Below, piece by piece: positions 1-7,964 of a stretch of DNA of 64,000 nt. Within the stretch, counting starts at the first letter, position 1. The number at the start of each line of letters is the position of its first letter. Location of the stretch: positions 281,108 through 345,107 of the forward strand of contig NZ_LMFS01000003.1 of NCBI RefSeq assembly GCF_001426945.1. Direction: 5' to 3'. A program made the translations under genes and the position numbers. The notes beneath the pieces are model-generated. The model was given only the letters and a program-made list of their open reading frames with translations. It had not been told where the DNA came from and made no database searches. The DNA is from Pseudolabrys sp. Root1462 (GTDB lineage: Bacteria > Pseudomonadota > Alphaproteobacteria > Rhizobiales > Xanthobacteraceae).

Positions 1-81
1 AAAGACTCAATCTTGACGGGCTCTTAGCGCTTTGGCACCCTTCGGCTTCCAATTGACGGCTAAGGGTAGAGGCGGCGACCA

Positions 82-408
82 ATGATCAAATCCGAGCTGG
101 TGCAACGCATCGCGGCTCAGAATCCGCACCTTTACCAGAGGGACGTCGAGAATATCGTCAACGCCATCCTCAACGAGATCACCGGCGCGATGTCGCAGGG
201 TGATCGCGTCGAGCTGCGTGGCTTCGGCGCCTTCTCGGTCAAGCACCGGCCGGCCCGCACCGGGCGCAATCCGCGCACCGGCGCCCATGTCTCGGTCGAG
301 CAGAAGTCGGTGCCGTTCTTCAAGACCGGCAAGGAAATGCGCGAACGCCTGAATAAGCTGGACGGCCACGCCGCGCCGGATGCTGGCGACGACGACAGCG
401 ACGATTGA
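82..408 (+). CDS. ihfB: Integration host factor subunit beta
   Basis: This 108-residue protein is a bacterial DNA-bending protein of the HU/IHF family and should pair with IHF-alpha to bend DNA sharply at specific sites in recombination, replication and transcription. The family signature is intact: the [21 protein letters not shown] stretch, read at about residues 46-66, forms the beta-ribbon arm that inserts into the minor groove. An acidic tail rich in D (last 10 residues) extends past the usual ~94-residue core, as in other Rhizobiales IhfB. The start is the ATG at 82, preceded by a purine-rich AGAGGCGG. The gene stands at the head of a + strand run leading to the trp genes. Identification as IhfB rather than HU rests on length and overall sequence. 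Confidence 0.93.
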   Translation: MIKSELVQRIAAQNPHLYQRDVENIVNAILNEITGAMSQGDRVELRGFGAFSVKHRPARTGRNPRTGAHVSVEQKSVPFFKTGKEMRERLNKLDGHAAPDAGDDDSDD

Positions 409-438
409 GGCTTATTCCGCTACCAGTTCGGAACACTA

Positions 439-474
439 CCGTCATGGCCGGGCTTGTCCCGGCCATCTACGTCT
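439..474. repeat. Short intergenic palindromic repeat (GGCCGGG type)
   Basis: Positions 444-452 and 458-466 are perfect 9-bp inverted arms (ATGGCCGGG / CCCGGCCAT) around a 5-base loop CTTGT. From memory, the surrounding context (CCGTCATGGCCGGG...) is a very common intergenic element in Bradyrhizobium, Rhodopseudomonas and relatives. It could form an RNA hairpin after ihfB, but no U-tract follows, so a terminator role is unsupported. Confidence 0.6.
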
Positions 475-541
475 TTAGAGTCCGACATGAAGCAAGGCGT
501 AAATGCCCGGGGAGATCGCGGGCATGACAAGGTCGAATCCC

Positions 542-955
542 ATGTTCCGCAAGATCGTCACGCTCGTCATTCTGGTGCCGCTGGCGGCGGTCATCATCGC
601 TTTCGCTGTGGCGAACAGGCATGGCGTGACCGTCTCATTTGACCCGTTCTCGTCGGCAAATCCGGCCTACTCCGCGACAGTGCCGCTGTTCGTGCTGATC
701 TTCATCCTGGTGGTCCTCGGCGTCGTCGTCGGCGGCGCCGCCGCCTGGCTGCGTCAGGCGCATTGGCGCCGCGCCGCGCGCAAACTGGACGGCGACAATC
801 GCCACCTGCTGCAGGAACTCTCGGCCGTGCGGGAACGGCTCGTGGCCGAGACGCAGCGCGCCTCGGCTGCCGAGGCGGCGGCCCGTGAAGTGGCCGCGAG
901 CCGCGACCGCGAACAGACTGCCGCAACGCCGGCCCTCGCTCCGCCCACGACCTGA
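542..955 (+). CDS. LapA-domain (DUF1049) inner-membrane protein
   Basis: This is a small membrane protein of the LapA/DUF1049 family, whose members assist lipopolysaccharide assembly control in enterobacteria; the role in alphaproteobacteria is not established. Two hydrophobic segments are visible, at about residues 4-21 (IVTLVILVPLAAVIIAFAV) and 44-66, separated by the family-typical ANRHGVTVSFDPF. A charged, alanine-rich coiled-coil-like tail follows. The start at 542 (MFRKIV) matches usual family N-termini; in-frame ATGs at 524 and 503 are possible, and 524 has a GGGGAG upstream. It lies between ihfB and trpF, an arrangement I recall from related genomes. The family call is firm and the precise function is not. 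Confidence 0.8.
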   Translation: MFRKIVTLVILVPLAAVIIAFAVANRHGVTVSFDPFSSANPAYSATVPLFVLIFILVVLGVVVGGAAAWLRQAHWRRAARKLDGDNRHLLQELSAVRERLVAETQRASAAEAAAREVAASRDREQTAATPALAPPTT

Positions 956-997
956 CCCGGCGCCTCCGAAGCGTCCGCCCGGCCCGGTGCCTCGGGG

Positions 998-1066
998 TCG
1001 GACGATCCTTTTGACGCGCTTTCTTCGCGCGAAACCGGTTTCCACTTGGCCGGAAAACGCTATAGA
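998..1066. repeat. Intergenic repeat element upstream of trpF
   Basis: This stretch reads as a copy of a dispersed element I know from Bradyrhizobiaceae: a GACGCG-TTTTCTTC-CGCGAA-CCGGT-TCCACTT core ending in GAAAACGCT. It ends in TATAGA (1061-1066), which resembles a -10 box only about 12 bases before the likely trpF ATG. The in-frame ATG at 1046 lies inside the element, one reason to prefer the 1079 start for trpF. Family membership is from memory and unverified by search. Confidence 0.5.
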
Positions 1067-1078
1067 ACCCGCTGGACC

Positions 1079-1750
1079 ATGGCATTGACCGTCAAAATCT
1101 GCGGCCTGCGCACCTCGGAAGCTCTTGATGTGGCGATTGAATCCGGCGCCGATCAGGTCGGCTTCGTGTTTTTTCCGCCGAGCCCGCGCAATCTCGGCCT
1201 CGAGGCCGCCCGCCTGCTCGGCGAGCGGGCGCAGGGCCGCGCCGTCAAGGTCGCGCTCTCGGTCAATGCCAACAACGACATGCTGGCGGCCATCATCGCC
1301 GCGCTCAAGCCGGACATGCTGCAGCTCCACGGCGACGAGACGCCGGACCGCGTCGCCGTCGTGCGCTCGCGCTTCGGCCTGCCGGTGATGAAGGCGCTGC
1401 CGATCGCGACGCGCGCCGACCTGTCGCCGATCCGCGAATTCGACAAGGTCGCAGATCGTCTGCTGTTCGACGCGCGACCGCCGCAGGATGCGACACGCCC
1501 GGGCGGCCTCGGCGTGCCGTTCGACTGGACGCTGCTGGCCGGCATCAAGCCGGACGTACCTTACATGCTGTCCGGCGGCCTCGACGCCTCCAATGTCGGC
1601 GAAGCGCTGCGCATCACGCGCGCCCCCGGCGTCGACGTATCGTCCGGTGTCGAACGTGCGCCCGGCGAGAAAGACCTCGACAAGATCCGCGCCTTCATCC
1701 GCGCCGCGCGCGCGGCGGATAGTGCGCTCGACGAAAAGGTGAGTGCATGA
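1079..1750 (+). CDS. trpF: Phosphoribosylanthranilate isomerase
   Basis: TrpF catalyses the Amadori rearrangement of N-(5-phosphoribosyl)anthranilate to CdRP in tryptophan synthesis, in the cytosol. It is a (beta/alpha)8 barrel of normal length (223 residues). The catalytic cysteine is C8 in VKICGLR and the general-acid aspartate is D131 in LLFDARPP. The phosphate-binding [10 protein letters not shown] loop is present near residue 165. I chose the ATG at 1079 because MALTVKICG is the usual N-terminus; the ORF is open back to 1046, but that part is repeat sequence. The stop overlaps the trpB start as ATGA, so translation is probably coupled. Confidence 0.95.
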   Translation: MALTVKICGLRTSEALDVAIESGADQVGFVFFPPSPRNLGLEAARLLGERAQGRAVKVALSVNANNDMLAAIIAALKPDMLQLHGDETPDRVAVVRSRFGLPVMKALPIATRADLSPIREFDKVADRLLFDARPPQDATRPGGLGVPFDWTLLAGIKPDVPYMLSGGLDASNVGEALRITRAPGVDVSSGVERAPGEKDLDKIRAFIRAARAADSALDEKVSA

Positions 1751-2964
1751 GCGTACAGCCGTTGAACTCCTTCCGAACCGGGCCGGACGAGCGCGGGCAT
1801 TTCGGTATTTACGGCGGCCGCTTCGTCGCCGAAACGCTGATGCCGCTGATCCTCGATCTGGAGAAGGCCTATAACGAGGCCAAGGCCGATCCGAATTTCA
1901 AAAAAGAAATGGATCACACGCTGGCGCACTATGTCGGCCGGCCATCGCCTTTGTATTTCGCCGAGCGCCTGACCGAAAAACTCGGCGGCGCGAAGATCTA
2001 CTTCAAGCGCGAGGATCTCAACCACACCGGCGCGCACAAGGTGAACAACGTCACCGGCCAGATCATGCTGGCGCAGCGCATGGGCAAGAAGCGCATCATC
2101 GCCGAGACCGGTGCCGGCATGCATGGCGTCGCGACGGCGACATTGTGCGCCAAGTTCGGCCTGCCCTGCATCGTCTATATGGGCGCGGTGGACGTCGAGC
2201 GGCAGCAGCCCAACGTGCTGCGCATGAAGATGTTAGGCGCCGAGGTGCGCGCGGTCGAGAGCGGCTCGAAGACGCTCAAGGACGCGATGAACGAAGCGCT
2301 GCGCGACTGGGTCACCAACGTCACCGATACGTTCTATTGCATCGGCACGGTGGCCGGCCCGCATCCTTATCCGGCGATGGTGCGCGACTTCCAGTGCATC
2401 ATCGGCAACGAAACCCGCGAGCAGATGCAGAAGGCCGAAGGCCGCCTGCCGGATTCGCTGGTCGCCTGCATCGGCGGCGGCTCCAACGCCATGGGGCTTT
2501 TCCATCCGTTCCTCGACGACCGTTCGGTCGATATCTACGGCGTCGAAGCCGCCGGCCATGGCATTCCGTCGGGCCAGCATGCGGCGTCCGTCACCGGCGG
2601 CCGTCCCGGTGTTTTGCATGGCAATCGCACGTATCTCCTGATGGACGACGACGGCCAGATCATCGAGGCGCATTCGATTTCCGCGGGCCTCGATTATCCC
2701 GGCATCGGTCCCGAGCACTCCTGGCTGGGCGACATGGGCCGCATCAAATTCCTGTCGGCGACCGATCAGGAAGCCGTCGCGGCCTTCCAGTTGTGCAGCC
2801 AGTTAGAAGGCATCATTCCGGCGCTGGAGCCGGCACATGCGCTGGCCCGCGTGTTCGATCTCGCCCCGAAGATGCCGAAGGATCACCTGATGGTGGTCAA
2901 CCTGTCCGGCCGCGGCGACAAGGATCTCGCCAGCGTGCAGACCTGGCTGGAGGCGCATAAGTAA
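1747..2964 (+). CDS. trpB: Tryptophan synthase beta chain
   Basis: TrpB condenses indole, channelled from TrpA, with serine in a PLP-dependent reaction, as part of an alpha2-beta2 complex. The PLP Schiff-base lysine is K98 in HTGAHKVNN, and the phosphate-binding loop GGGSNAMG is present at about residues 244-251. At 405 residues it has normal length and looks complete. It overlaps trpF by 4 bases (ATGA) at the start and trpA by 1 base (TAATG) at the end, the arrangement of a tightly coupled trpFBA operon. No trp leader peptide or attenuator is visible before trpF. Confidence 0.98.
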   Translation: MSVQPLNSFRTGPDERGHFGIYGGRFVAETLMPLILDLEKAYNEAKADPNFKKEMDHTLAHYVGRPSPLYFAERLTEKLGGAKIYFKREDLNHTGAHKVNNVTGQIMLAQRMGKKRIIAETGAGMHGVATATLCAKFGLPCIVYMGAVDVERQQPNVLRMKMLGAEVRAVESGSKTLKDAMNEALRDWVTNVTDTFYCIGTVAGPHPYPAMVRDFQCIIGNETREQMQKAEGRLPDSLVACIGGGSNAMGLFHPFLDDRSVDIYGVEAAGHGIPSGQHAASVTGGRPGVLHGNRTYLLMDDDGQIIEAHSISAGLDYPGIGPEHSWLGDMGRIKFLSATDQEAVAAFQLCSQLEGIIPALEPAHALARVFDLAPKMPKDHLMVVNLSGRGDKDLASVQTWLEAHK

Positions 2965-3803
2965 TGACCACCCGTATCGAAAAGCGCTTCGCTGAACTCA
3001 AGGACGAAGGCCGCGCCGCGCTCGTCACCTTCGTGATGTCCGGCGATCCGGACTACGAGACGTCGATCGCCGTGATCAAGGCGCTGCCGAAAGCGGGCGC
3101 CGACGTCATCGAACTCGGCATGCCGTTCACCGATCCGATGGCCGACGGTCCGTCGATCCAGGCGGCCGGCGTGCGCGCGCTGAAAGGCGGGCAGACGCTG
3201 AAGAAAACGCTGCAGATGGTGCGCGAATTCCGCAAGGGCGAAGCCAATACGCCGATCGTGCTGATGGGCTACTATAATCCGATCTACATCTACGGCGTCG
3301 ACAAGTTTCTGGTCGATGCCAAGGAAGCCGGCGTTGACGGTCTGATCGTCGTCGATCTGCCCCCGGAAGAAGACGAGGAGCTCTGCCTGCCGGCCTTGAA
3401 GGCGGGTCTCAACTTCATCCGCCTGGCGACGCCGACGACCGACGACAAGCGTCTGCCGGCAGTGCTGAACAACACCTCGGGCTTTGTTTATTACGTATCG
3501 ATCACCGGCATCACCGGCTCGGCGGCGCCGGACGCGGCCAAGGTTTCGGCGGCGGTTGCCCGCATCAAGAGGCATACCAAGCTGCCGGTGGCGGTCGGTT
3601 TCGGCGTCAAGAATGCCGACAGCGCCCGCGCCATTGCCGCCGGCGCCGACGGCGTCGTGGTCGGCTCGGCGCTGATCGATGCCCTGAAAAAGACCCTCGA
3701 CGGCAATGGTAAAGGCGGCCCGGCAACCGTGAAGGCGGTGGCCGACCTGGTTGCGGACATCGCCAGCGGCGTCAAGGCGGCGCGCAAGGTGGCGGCGGAG
3801 TAG
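2964..3803 (+). CDS. trpA: Tryptophan synthase alpha chain
   Basis: TrpA cleaves indole-3-glycerol phosphate to indole and glyceraldehyde-3-phosphate. The two catalytic acids are in place: E50 (VIELGMPF) and D61 (DPMADGP). The phosphate-binding GFGVKN and VVGSALID segments are seen near residues 213 and 232. Length (279 residues) is slightly above the E. coli enzyme because of an alanine/lysine-rich C-terminus. It is translationally coupled to trpB (TAATG) and followed after about 155 bases by accD, an order common in Rhizobiales. Confidence 0.97.
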   Translation: MTTRIEKRFAELKDEGRAALVTFVMSGDPDYETSIAVIKALPKAGADVIELGMPFTDPMADGPSIQAAGVRALKGGQTLKKTLQMVREFRKGEANTPIVLMGYYNPIYIYGVDKFLVDAKEAGVDGLIVVDLPPEEDEELCLPALKAGLNFIRLATPTTDDKRLPAVLNNTSGFVYYVSITGITGSAAPDAAKVSAAVARIKRHTKLPVAVGFGVKNADSARAIAAGADGVVVGSALIDALKKTLDGNGKGGPATVKAVADLVADIASGVKAARKVAAE

Positions 3804-3818
3804 CGTCGGCAGCGGCGC

Positions 3819-3852
3819 GTCATTGCCCGCCGGATCGGGTAATCCGGTAACC
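3819..3852. repeat. Intergenic palindrome after trpA
   Basis: ATTGCCCG (3821-3828) and CGGGTAAT (3835-3842) form an 8-bp inverted repeat with one G-T wobble around CCGGAT. Similar ATTGCCCG...CGGGYAAT elements are common between genes in this bacterial group. No U-tract follows, so I do not call it a terminator. Confidence 0.45.
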
Positions 3853-3958
3853 ACAATTCGTTCATAGTGGCGCAGTAGACAAAGACGGCTTACATCCGGC
3901 GGATACTGGGTCATCCGCCCACGCGGATGATGACGCCGGAGCAAACGCGAGCTTTTCG

Positions 3959-4840
3959 ATGAACTGGATCAACAACGTCGTACGGCCGAAGATCCGCAGC
4001 ATTCTGCGCCGCGACACGCCGGAAAACCTCTGGATCAAGTGTCCGGAGACCGGCCAGCTCGTGTTCTACAAGGACGTCGAGCAGAACCAGTTCGTCATTC
4101 CGTCGTCGGGCTATCACATGCGCATCTCGGCGCCGAAGCGGCTGTCGAGCATGTTCGACAACGGCGAATACGAAGACATTGCGCTGCCCGAGGTGCAGGT
4201 CGATCCGCTGAAATTCCGCGACGAGCGCCGCTACGCCGACCGTATCAAGGATGCGCGCACCAAGACCGGCTATCAGGATGCGGTGAAGCTCGGCATCGGC
4301 CGTCTCGAAGGCCAGATGGTCACCATCGGCGTGCAGGATTTCGACTTCATGGGCGGTTCGCTCGGCATGGCCGCCGGCGAGGCGATCATCGCCGGCCTGG
4401 AAACGGCGGTGAAGCGCGAGACGCCATTCATCATGTTCGCCGCTTCGGGCGGCGCGCGCATGCAGGAAGGTATTCTGTCGCTGATGCAACTGCCGCGCAC
4501 CACCGTCGGCGTGCAGATGCTGCGCGAAGCGAAGAAGCCCTATATCGTCGTTCTCACCAATCCGACGACCGGCGGCGTTACCGCGTCCTATGCGATGCTG
4601 GGCGACGTCCACATCGCCGAGCCGGGCGCATTGATCGGCTTCGCCGGTCCGCGCGTCATCGAACAGACCATCCGCGAGAAACTGCCGGCTGGCTTCCAGC
4701 GCGCCGAATATCTTGCCGAGCATGGCATGGTGGATATGGTTGTGCATCGCCATCAGTTGCGCTCGACGCTCGGCGACTTGTGCCGGCTGCTGACCAAGGC
4801 GCCGGCTTACGTTCCCGGCAAGCAATTGCCGGCGGCGTGA
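3959..4840 (+). CDS. accD: Acetyl-CoA carboxylase carboxyltransferase subunit beta
   Basis: AccD is the beta half of the carboxyltransferase that moves CO2 from biotin to acetyl-CoA, the first committed step of fatty acid synthesis; the alpha half (AccA) is not in this window. The crotonase-fold core is intact, with the [20 protein letters not shown] and [16 protein letters not shown] motifs. The N-terminal region that carries a four-cysteine zinc ribbon in E. coli AccD retains only C28 (WIKCPETGQ); the other three positions read T, I and S. I recall the same loss in related genomes, so it is probably lineage-wide. At 293 residues it is otherwise normal. Confidence 0.96.
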   Translation: MNWINNVVRPKIRSILRRDTPENLWIKCPETGQLVFYKDVEQNQFVIPSSGYHMRISAPKRLSSMFDNGEYEDIALPEVQVDPLKFRDERRYADRIKDARTKTGYQDAVKLGIGRLEGQMVTIGVQDFDFMGGSLGMAAGEAIIAGLETAVKRETPFIMFAASGGARMQEGILSLMQLPRTTVGVQMLREAKKPYIVVLTNPTTGGVTASYAMLGDVHIAEPGALIGFAGPRVIEQTIREKLPAGFQRAEYLAEHGMVDMVVHRHQLRSTLGDLCRLLTKAPAYVPGKQLPAA

Positions 4841-4846
4841 TCTTTT

Positions 4847-4921
4847 CCCTCCCCCGCGGAGCGGTGGGAGGTCGATTTGCGTGGCGTCAGCGATGCAAAT
4901 CGGGGTGGGGGGCAGCCCCAT
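4847..4921. repeat. Intergenic repeat between accD and folC
   Basis: This segment has CCCTCCCCC and GGGAGG arms and an inner GATTTGC / GCAAATC inverted pair (4873-4879 and 4894-4900), then GGGGTGGGGGG. This layout is typical of dispersed intergenic elements in Rhizobiales. No gene fits here. Confidence 0.45.
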
Positions 4922-4997
4922 CTTTATCGTATAAATTTCCCGACCCGCGACCCGTCCCCGCCACTCGCAAGAGTTCGCAGGGAAGGAGACGCGGGGC

Positions 4998-6335
4998 ATG
5001 ACAGATAGAGACATGAATCCCGTCGATTTAATCCTCGCGCGGCTGACCGCGCTGCATCCCAAGCGGATCGATCTGTCGCTCGATCGCATCGAGCGGCTGC
5101 TCGCCGCGTTGGATCACCCGGAACGCAAGCTGCCGCCGGTCATCCATGTCGCCGGCACCAACGGCAAGGGTTCGACGGTCGCGTTTCTGAGGGCCATTCT
5201 CGAGGCGGCCGGGCTCGCAGTCCACGTCTATACCTCGCCACACCTGGTGCATTTCAACGAGCGGTTCCGTCTCGGTCAGAAAGGCGGCGAGGGCGCGCTG
5301 GTCGATGACGTCGAATTGTCGGCTGTGCTCGAGGAGTGCGAACGTGCCAATGGCGATGCGCCGATCACCGTGTTCGAGATCACCACCGCCGCCGGCATGC
5401 TGCTGTTCTCGCGGCATCCGGCCGACGTTCTGCTGCTCGAGGTCGGTTTAGGCGGACGGCTCGATGCCACCAATGTCATCGACAAGCCGATGGCCTCGAT
5501 CATTACGCCGGTATCGCTCGATCATCTCGAATTCCTGGGCGACACGCTGGACAAGATCGCGTTCGAAAAAGCCGGCATCATCAAGCCCGGCGCGCCGGTG
5601 ATCGTCGCGGCGCAGCCGCGCGATGCGCTCGCGGTGATCGAGCGGCAGGCGGGACGTATGAAGGCGCCGATCCGCGTCGCCGGCGAGAACTGGACGGCGA
5701 CTGAAGAACGCGGAAGGCTGGTCTATCAGGACGACAACGGCCTGCTCGATCTGCCGGCGCCGAAATTATTCGGCCGGCATCAGTTCGAGAATGCCGGTCT
5801 GGCCATCGCGGCGCTGCGCGCGATTCCGACTCTGAAGCTCTCGCCGGCAGCGTTCGAAGCCGGCATGACCAAGGCCGACTGGCCGGCGCGACTGCAGCGC
5901 CTGAGCAGCGGCCGGCTGGTCGATCTCGTTCCGCAAGGCGCCGAGTTGTGGCTCGACGGCGGACATAATCCCGATGGCGGCCGGGCTGCGGCCGCAGCGC
6001 TCGCCGACCTCGAGGACCGCGTGTCGCGGCCGCTGGTCATGATCGTCGGCATGCTGTCGACCAAGGATGCCTCGGGCTTCCTGCGCAATTTCACCGGGCT
6101 GGCGCGGCGCATGATCACCATCCCGGTGCCCGGTGCCGACAAGGGTCTGAGCGCGGAAGATGTCGCTGCCGCCGCGACCGCGGTCGGCGTGCAGGCGGTG
6201 TCGCGAGGCAATATCGATGAGGCCCTGGATGCAGTGCGCAAGCTCGATCTCGATCCGCCGCCGCGTATCCTGATTACGGGGTCGCTCTATCTGGCCGGCG
6301 AGGTGTTGCGCGAGAACGGCACGGAGCCGACGTAA
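4998..6335 (+). CDS. folC: Bifunctional folylpolyglutamate/dihydrofolate synthase
   Basis: FolC adds glutamate to dihydropteroate to make dihydrofolate and extends the gamma-glutamyl tail of folates, using ATP. The Mur-ligase-type P-loop AGTNGKGST has its lysine at K57. The central LLLEVGLGGRLDATNV segment and the DGGHNPDGG motif of the C-terminal domain are present, and the 445-residue length is normal. The ATG at 4998 follows a good GGAAGGAG; an alternative ATG is at 5013. The accD-folC neighbourhood is conserved widely in proteobacteria. The next gene is on the opposite strand and converges on folC. Confidence 0.96.
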   Translation: MTDRDMNPVDLILARLTALHPKRIDLSLDRIERLLAALDHPERKLPPVIHVAGTNGKGSTVAFLRAILEAAGLAVHVYTSPHLVHFNERFRLGQKGGEGALVDDVELSAVLEECERANGDAPITVFEITTAAGMLLFSRHPADVLLLEVGLGGRLDATNVIDKPMASIITPVSLDHLEFLGDTLDKIAFEKAGIIKPGAPVIVAAQPRDALAVIERQAGRMKAPIRVAGENWTATEERGRLVYQDDNGLLDLPAPKLFGRHQFENAGLAIAALRAIPTLKLSPAAFEAGMTKADWPARLQRLSSGRLVDLVPQGAELWLDGGHNPDGGRAAAAALADLEDRVSRPLVMIVGMLSTKDASGFLRNFTGLARRMITIPVPGADKGLSAEDVAAAATAVGVQAVSRGNIDEALDAVRKLDLDPPPRILITGSLYLAGEVLRENGTEPT

Positions 6336-6398
6336 TTTCTGCCGTCCCCGCGAAGGAGGGAACCCATCCTCGCTTCGCTCGGTGTCCGACAACCGGAG

Positions 6399-7433
6399 TC
6401 ACTTCAATAGCTTCAACAGATCCGCCTTCTTTTGCGCGGTCACCTGTTTCATCGTGCATTGCTTCGGCGCCTTGTCGGGCCGCCAGCGCAGCAGCCGTGT
6501 GCCGTGGCGGAAGCGCCCGCCGCTGAAATGGTCGTAACAGACTTCGACCACCAGTTCGGGCTTGAGCGGCTGCCATTCCGACGAACGCTTGGTTGACCAG
6601 CGGCTCGGCCCGCCGGGCTTGTCGCCGGAAAAGCCTTCGCCGCCGATGAATTTCTTCAGCTTTGCCGTCAGCGCCTTCTTCTCGGCCGCCCTCAGCGAGG
6701 AGGTGAAGCCGACATGATCGAGCAGGCCTTCGTCGTCATAGAGCCCGAGCAGCAGCGAGCCGACAACCTTGGTGCCTTCGTTGTAGCGGAAGCCGCCGAC
6801 CACGCAGTCGGCACTGCGATAGTTCTTGATCTTCTGCATGCCGAGACGGTTGCCGGACTGATAGGGCAGGTCGAGGCGCTTGGCGATGATGCCGTCGAGT
6901 GTGGCGCCGACTTGGGTCAGCCACTTCTTTGCATCGGCGAGCTTTATTGTCGCCGGCGACAGCCGGATCGTCTTGCGGCCGCGCGCGTGCTTTTTCATGA
7001 AGCTCTCGAGTGTCTTGCGACGCTCGCTGAGCGGCTGCTTGATGAGGGTGTCGCCATCGGCATCCATCAGCAGGTCGAATACGATCAGCAGCGCCGGCGT
7101 TTCCTTCGCCAGCCTGGTGACACGGCTCGCGGCGGGGTGGATGCGCTGGAGCAGATTGTCGAACGAGAACACGCGGCCGTCCGGCACGACGATTTCGCCG
7201 TCGAGCACAAAGCGCTTGGCTTTCAGGTCAGAGAGCGTCGCGACGACATCCGGGAAATAGCGCGTCAGCGACTGGCCGGATTTCGATTGCAGCTCGATCT
7301 TCGTGCCGTCGCGAAAGGCCAGGCAGCGGAAGCCGTCCCATTTGGGCTCGTATTGCCATTGCCGGCCTTGCGGGATCTCGTCCACGGACAAGGCTTCCAT
7401 CGGCGGGTACGGTCTGTGGAACGCGGCACACAT
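6399..7433 (-). CDS. ATP-dependent DNA ligase (stand-alone LigC/LigD-type ligase domain)
   Basis: This 344-residue protein is a minimal ATP-dependent DNA ligase. The nucleotidyltransferase domain carries the adenylation motif EPKWDGFR with the acceptor lysine K31, followed by LDGEIVVP (motif III), LDGIIAKR (motif IV) and an OB-fold region with MQKIKNY (motif V). There is no polymerase or phosphoesterase domain, so it is the LigC type rather than full LigD. Such enzymes act in Ku-dependent end joining or base-excision repair in other bacteria; no ku gene is in this window. It sits between folC and trxA, both core genes, and converges with folC. Confidence 0.88.
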   Translation of the reverse strand: MCAAFHRPYPPMEALSVDEIPQGRQWQYEPKWDGFRCLAFRDGTKIELQSKSGQSLTRYFPDVVATLSDLKAKRFVLDGEIVVPDGRVFSFDNLLQRIHPAASRVTRLAKETPALLIVFDLLMDADGDTLIKQPLSERRKTLESFMKKHARGRKTIRLSPATIKLADAKKWLTQVGATLDGIIAKRLDLPYQSGNRLGMQKIKNYRSADCVVGGFRYNEGTKVVGSLLLGLYDDEGLLDHVGFTSSLRAAEKKALTAKLKKFIGGEGFSGDKPGGPSRWSTKRSSEWQPLKPELVVEVCYDHFSGGRFRHGTRLLRWRPDKAPKQCTMKQVTAQKKADLLKLLK

Positions 7434-7504
7434 CGCGCAACAACGCGGCGCGCCCGTTCCGGTTCAGACACAATGGCTACCCCCCTCCAGGAGAAGGCGA
7501 AGAC

Positions 7505-7535
7505 AAACAAAAACGGCCGGGCAAGCCCGGCCGTT
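7505..7535 (-). terminator. Intrinsic terminator of trxA
   Basis: On the minus strand, 11-bp inverted arms (7512-7522 and 7525-7535, GGCCGGGC/GCCCGGCC core) are followed by a T-rich run given by the A-tract at 7505-7513. It lies just downstream of the trxA stop codon. Stem, spacing and U-tract are all good. Confidence 0.85.
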
Positions 7536-7557
7536 GCAACCTCAATCTGTGCGGACA

Positions 7558-7878
7558 TCAGACCGCGGCGGTGATCCACTGCTGCAGCTTCTGCTTCGGC
7601 GCGGCGCCGACCTGACGGTCCTTGATCTCGCCACCCTTGAACAGCAGCAGGGTCGGGATCGACATGATGCCGTACTTGGCGGCGATGTTCGGGTTCTCGT
7701 CGACGTTCAGCTTGACGATCTTCACCTTGTCGCCGAGCGCGCCGGAAATCTCTTCGAGCGCCGGGGCGATCATGCGGCACGGACCGCACCACTCAGCCCA
7801 GAAGTCCACCACAACCGGCTCGGACGAATTCAGAACGTCCGTGTCGAAACTTGCATCCGTAGTCTTTCCGACGGCCAT
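7558..7878 (-). CDS. trxA: Thioredoxin 1
   Basis: TrxA is the general cytosolic protein disulfide reductase, recycled by thioredoxin reductase. The active site is WCGPC with C31 and C34, and the cis-proline region SIPTLLLF is present. At 106 residues it is a complete single-domain thioredoxin without a signal peptide. It lies 86 bases downstream of addA on the same strand, as in many Rhizobiales, and is followed by a strong intrinsic terminator at 7505-7535. Confidence 0.97.
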   Translation of the reverse strand: MAVGKTTDASFDTDVLNSSEPVVVDFWAEWCGPCRMIAPALEEISGALGDKVKIVKLNVDENPNIAAKYGIMSIPTLLLFKGGEIKDRQVGAAPKQKLQQWITAAV

Positions 7879-7964
7879 GATGAGCCCCTTTACTGTGACT
7901 GGCGGCTCGAGAATCGCGCCGCAGAATTGCGAGGCCCGGAACGTATGGACGGGCCCCTACAGCG

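Noticed and set aside
1000-1079. trp attenuator or leader peptide before trpF
   Set aside because: No short frame with adjacent Trp codons and no terminator/antiterminator pair is seen; the region is occupied by a dispersed repeat.
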